From positions 1-7,062 of the forward strand of contig CAIYSH010000243.1 of NCBI GenBank assembly GCA_903928755.1: a stretch of 7,062 bases of DNA, in the 5' to 3' direction. The notes below the pieces were generated by a model that was not told the origin of the DNA, made no database searches, and saw nothing but the letters and a program-made list of their open reading frames with translations. The translations under genes and the position numbers were made by a program. The DNA comes from an uncultured Alphaproteobacteria bacterium (GTDB lineage Bacteria > Pseudomonadota > Alphaproteobacteria > Caulobacterales > Caulobacteraceae). Positions 5,549 to 7,062 of this stretch are shown piece by piece. How positions within the stretch are numbered: position 1 is the stretch's first letter; each line of letters begins with the position of its first letter.

Positions 5549-6808
5549 CTATGGCAGCGGGTATGTCGCGGTGCGCTGGTCCAGAGGCAGCTGTTTGCTG
5601 CGCACCCAACCCAGCATCAGGGTGCTGCCAAAACCGATGGCAACCAGGGGCAGCATGGCTTGAAGCACGTCGGCCGGACTGCGGCCCCCCACCAGCAGCT
5701 GGGCTGCTACAATCGGACCCACGATGGATCCGAACCGGCCGGCGCTGACGGCGGCGCCGACCCCCTGCCCTCGCACATCCGTCGGATAGCCGTCGGGTGC
5801 CACAGCATAGAGGATGGTCTGTGAGGCCAGGGCCGCAGCGCCCAGCAGGCTGCCGATCAACAAGGCTGAACCAGGCGAGGTCGGAACCATGATCAGCAGT
5901 AACAGTCCTGTGCCAAGGGACAGGAAGGTGACGACAATGCCCATCAGGCGGTATCGCGTATCGATTGCCCAGCCTGCTGCCATGGTCGCCATGGCCCCGA
6001 CCAGGTTGAAGGCCAGCTGGACCCGGGAAGCCTCAGGCTTGGTGAGCCCACGGGAGACCAGCAGGGTCGGGAGCCAGTTGAGCAGCAGATAGAGCACCAG
6101 AAGCGTGCAGAAGAAGCTGGCCCAAAGCAGAAGGGTGGGCGCTGCGCGGCCCTGCTGGAACAGGGCGGCCATAAAGCCTGATGATCCGGCCTTCACCTTG
6201 CGGACTTCAAGGAACTGCCGCGATTCATGCAGGAACAGCACCAGCATCGGAACCACCAGCAAGGGAGAAACGCCCGCAACATGGAAGACAGAGGTCCAGC
6301 TCGCCCCGAGCGCTGGCGTCAGGGTCACAAGGCTGACCAGGGCACCGCCCAGCGGCATGCCGGAATACATGATGGCGACCGCCAGGTTCTTCCGCCGGGA
6401 ATCTGATGCCTCTGCGACCAGGGCAATCAAATTGGGAAGGGCGCCGCCCAGACCAAGGCCGGTCAGGAAACGCGTGGTCAGCAGGATCGGAAATCGGGTG
6501 GACATGGCCGTAGCGACCGTCAGCAGGCCGAACACCACCACAGAACCGATCAGGACCCATTTACGGCCGAAATGGTCGGCAAGACGCCCACCGACGACGG
6601 CACCGATCAGCAGGCCCGCCGTACTGGCGCTGAAGAACCAGCCCATGGGCCCGGGCCCCAGGTTGAAAGCCGGCGCAAGCTTTCCGGCGACGACGCCGGC
6701 GGCCTGGAGATCCATGCCCTCACAGAGGGCAACAAGCCAGCAGAGGGCAACGGTCATGACGGCAAGCCCCGTCTTTGGCTGCATGGCGATTTCGGATCTG
6801 GTCGTCAT
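5549..6808 (-). CDS. MFS transporter, aromatic acid:H+ symporter (AAHS) family, MhpT-like
   Basis: An inner-membrane proton symporter of 419 residues with about 12 helices, the normal length. Helix 1 carries LVALCEGMDLQAAGV (25-39), close to the EGLDLQAAG signature of MhpT, the 3-(3-hydroxyphenyl)propionate transporter. The acidic Asp33 is where AAHS proteins such as PcaK need an aspartate. The helix 2-3 loop is GGRLADHFGRKWVLIGS (73-89). RFLTGLGLGGALPNLIAL (113-130), LLLNWLPTLLVSRG (241-254) and DVRGQGVGAAVSAGRFG (344-360) also match the MhpT-type pattern. The likely substrate is an aromatic or phenylpropanoid carboxylate, but this is family inference. The start ATG at 6808 has GGAAGG five bases upstream; the next in-frame ATG is at residue 9. 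It lies upstream of ovoA on the same strand across a 149-base gap with hairpins. Co-transcription is possible but not shown. Its upstream region has a perfect palindrome suited to a regulator. Confidence 0.92.
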   Translation of the reverse strand: MTTRSEIAMQPKTGLAVMTVALCWLVALCEGMDLQAAGVVAGKLAPAFNLGPGPMGWFFSASTAGLLIGAVVGGRLADHFGRKWVLIGSVVVFGLLTVATAMSTRFPILLTTRFLTGLGLGGALPNLIALVAEASDSRRKNLAVAIMYSGMPLGGALVSLVTLTPALGASWTSVFHVAGVSPLLVVPMLVLFLHESRQFLEVRKVKAGSSGFMAALFQQGRAAPTLLLWASFFCTLLVLYLLLNWLPTLLVSRGLTKPEASRVQLAFNLVGAMATMAAGWAIDTRYRLMGIVVTFLSLGTGLLLLIMVPTSPGSALLIGSLLGAAALASQTILYAVAPDGYPTDVRGQGVGAAVSAGRFGSIVGPIVAAQLLVGGRSPADVLQAMLPLVAIGFGSTLMLGWVRSKQLPLDQRTATYPLP

Positions 6809-6813
6809 GATGA

Positions 6814-6819
6814 CCTTCC
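6814..6819 (-). promoter_or_regulatory. Ribosome binding site of the MhpT-like gene
   Basis: GGAAGG on the minus strand, five bases before the ATG at 6808. It favours that start over the internal ATG at residue 9 (6784). Confidence 0.6.
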
Positions 6820-6867
6820 CACTGACTGCGGTTGTTTTCCGGGCTAACAGGTATCGTGCACCGCACC

Positions 6868-6918
6868 AATTCCTGATGTCGCGCCAGCAACTTCAGATGG
6901 GCAGCTGGGGCAGGAATT
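6868..6918. repeat. Nested inverted repeat upstream of the MhpT-like gene
   Basis: AATTCCTG (6868-6875) is perfectly complementary to CAGGAATT (6911-6918). Between them CCAGC (6884-6888) is complementary to GCTGG (6904-6908). The outer half-sites are 43 bases apart centre to centre, about four helical turns, which would suit a pair of operator half-sites or a leader hairpin. Its role is not determinable from sequence. Confidence 0.4.
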
Positions 6919-6934
6919 CATCACTCGAACCAAG

Positions 6935-6949
6935 TCTCAACTGTTGAGA
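6935..6949. promoter_or_regulatory. 15-bp perfect palindrome, candidate operator
   Basis: TCTCAAC-T-GTTGAGA has 7-base arms around one central base. It is 126 bases upstream of the MhpT-like start codon, in non-coding sequence. The size and symmetry fit the binding site of a dimeric helix-turn-helix repressor or activator of the kind that controls aromatic-acid uptake genes (IclR, MarR, GntR or LacI type). No regulator gene is within the window; one may lie beyond the right edge. It does not fit a symmetric T-N11-A LysR box. Confidence 0.5.
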
Positions 6950-6979
6950 GCCTTCACGGGCAATTGTGGCTACCCTTGG

Positions 6980-7062
6980 TTATCGATTCATGGCGAACTT
7001 GGCAGACACACGATAGGGCATTGACTGTGACAAGGCGCGGCCCTGCGACAGCACAAATTGGA
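6980..7062 (-). CDS. Possible C-terminal end of a leftward gene cut by the window edge
   Basis: On the minus strand a frame enters from the right edge and runs 26 codons to TAA (6980-6982), ending YRVSAKFAMNR. Its codons mostly end in G or C, like the genes in the window. The two other minus-strand frames also stay open for a similar distance, so this is weak support. If real, it is the last part of a gene 171 bases upstream of the MhpT-like gene and possibly in the same operon. I do not recognise the protein. Confidence 0.25.
   Translation of the reverse strand, partial: QFVLSQGRALSQSMPYRVSAKFAMNR

Noticed and set aside
6105..6947. Plus-strand open frame of 280 codons antisense to the MhpT-like gene
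   Set aside because: Arg/Thr/Pro-rich composition typical of an antisense shadow; the opposite strand has a complete transporter with family motifs.
6990..7016. Short plus-strand frame starting at ATG 6990
   Set aside because: It ends after eight codons at TAG and has no ribosome binding site.

Overview
The window looks like ordinary chromosomal DNA of a proteobacterium, most likely an alphaproteobacterium. It is GC-rich by eye (about 60%), with GC-ending codons and densely packed genes. The gene set is a stand-alone glutathione S-transferase, a TesB-like hotdog thioesterase, an MHS-type and an AAHS-type MFS transporter, and a full-length OvoA. The taxonomic guess is weak because there is no rRNA or other marker gene. 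No insertion sequence, CRISPR array, tRNA or rRNA is visible.

Layout, left to right. Positions 1-88 hold no gene I can support, only a small hairpin. A GST gene runs leftward (89-802). A 193-bp divergent spacer (803-995) carries a plausible GST promoter and a strong hairpin in the leader of the next gene. A TesB-like acyl-CoA thioesterase gene (996-1814) runs rightward. It is followed by an MHS-family metabolite:H+ symporter gene (1899-3200), probably in the same operon. The 84-bp gap between these two holds an unusual interlocked pair of inverted repeats. A convergent 39-bp spacer with a hairpin separates them from ovoA (3240-5399, leftward). Upstream of ovoA on the same strand lies an MhpT-like aromatic-acid:H+ symporter gene (5549-6808, leftward), with two tandem hairpins after its stop codon. 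Its upstream region (6809-7062) carries a perfect 15-bp palindrome, a larger nested inverted repeat, and possibly the last 26 codons of another leftward gene cut by the right edge.

The best-identified gene is ovoA. It joins the non-haem-iron sulfoxide synthase that couples cysteine to histidine and the methyltransferase that N-methylates 4-mercaptohistidine, the first and last enzymatic steps of ovothiol synthesis. The intervening beta-lyase (OvoB) is not in the window. The two transporters, the thioesterase and the GST suggest uptake and breakdown of organic or aromatic acids through CoA intermediates. That is inference from family membership, and nothing in the sequence ties those genes functionally to ovothiol. 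I found no convincing new multi-gene system. The most unusual non-coding signal is the X-Y-loop-X'-Y' repeat arrangement at 1811-1873.
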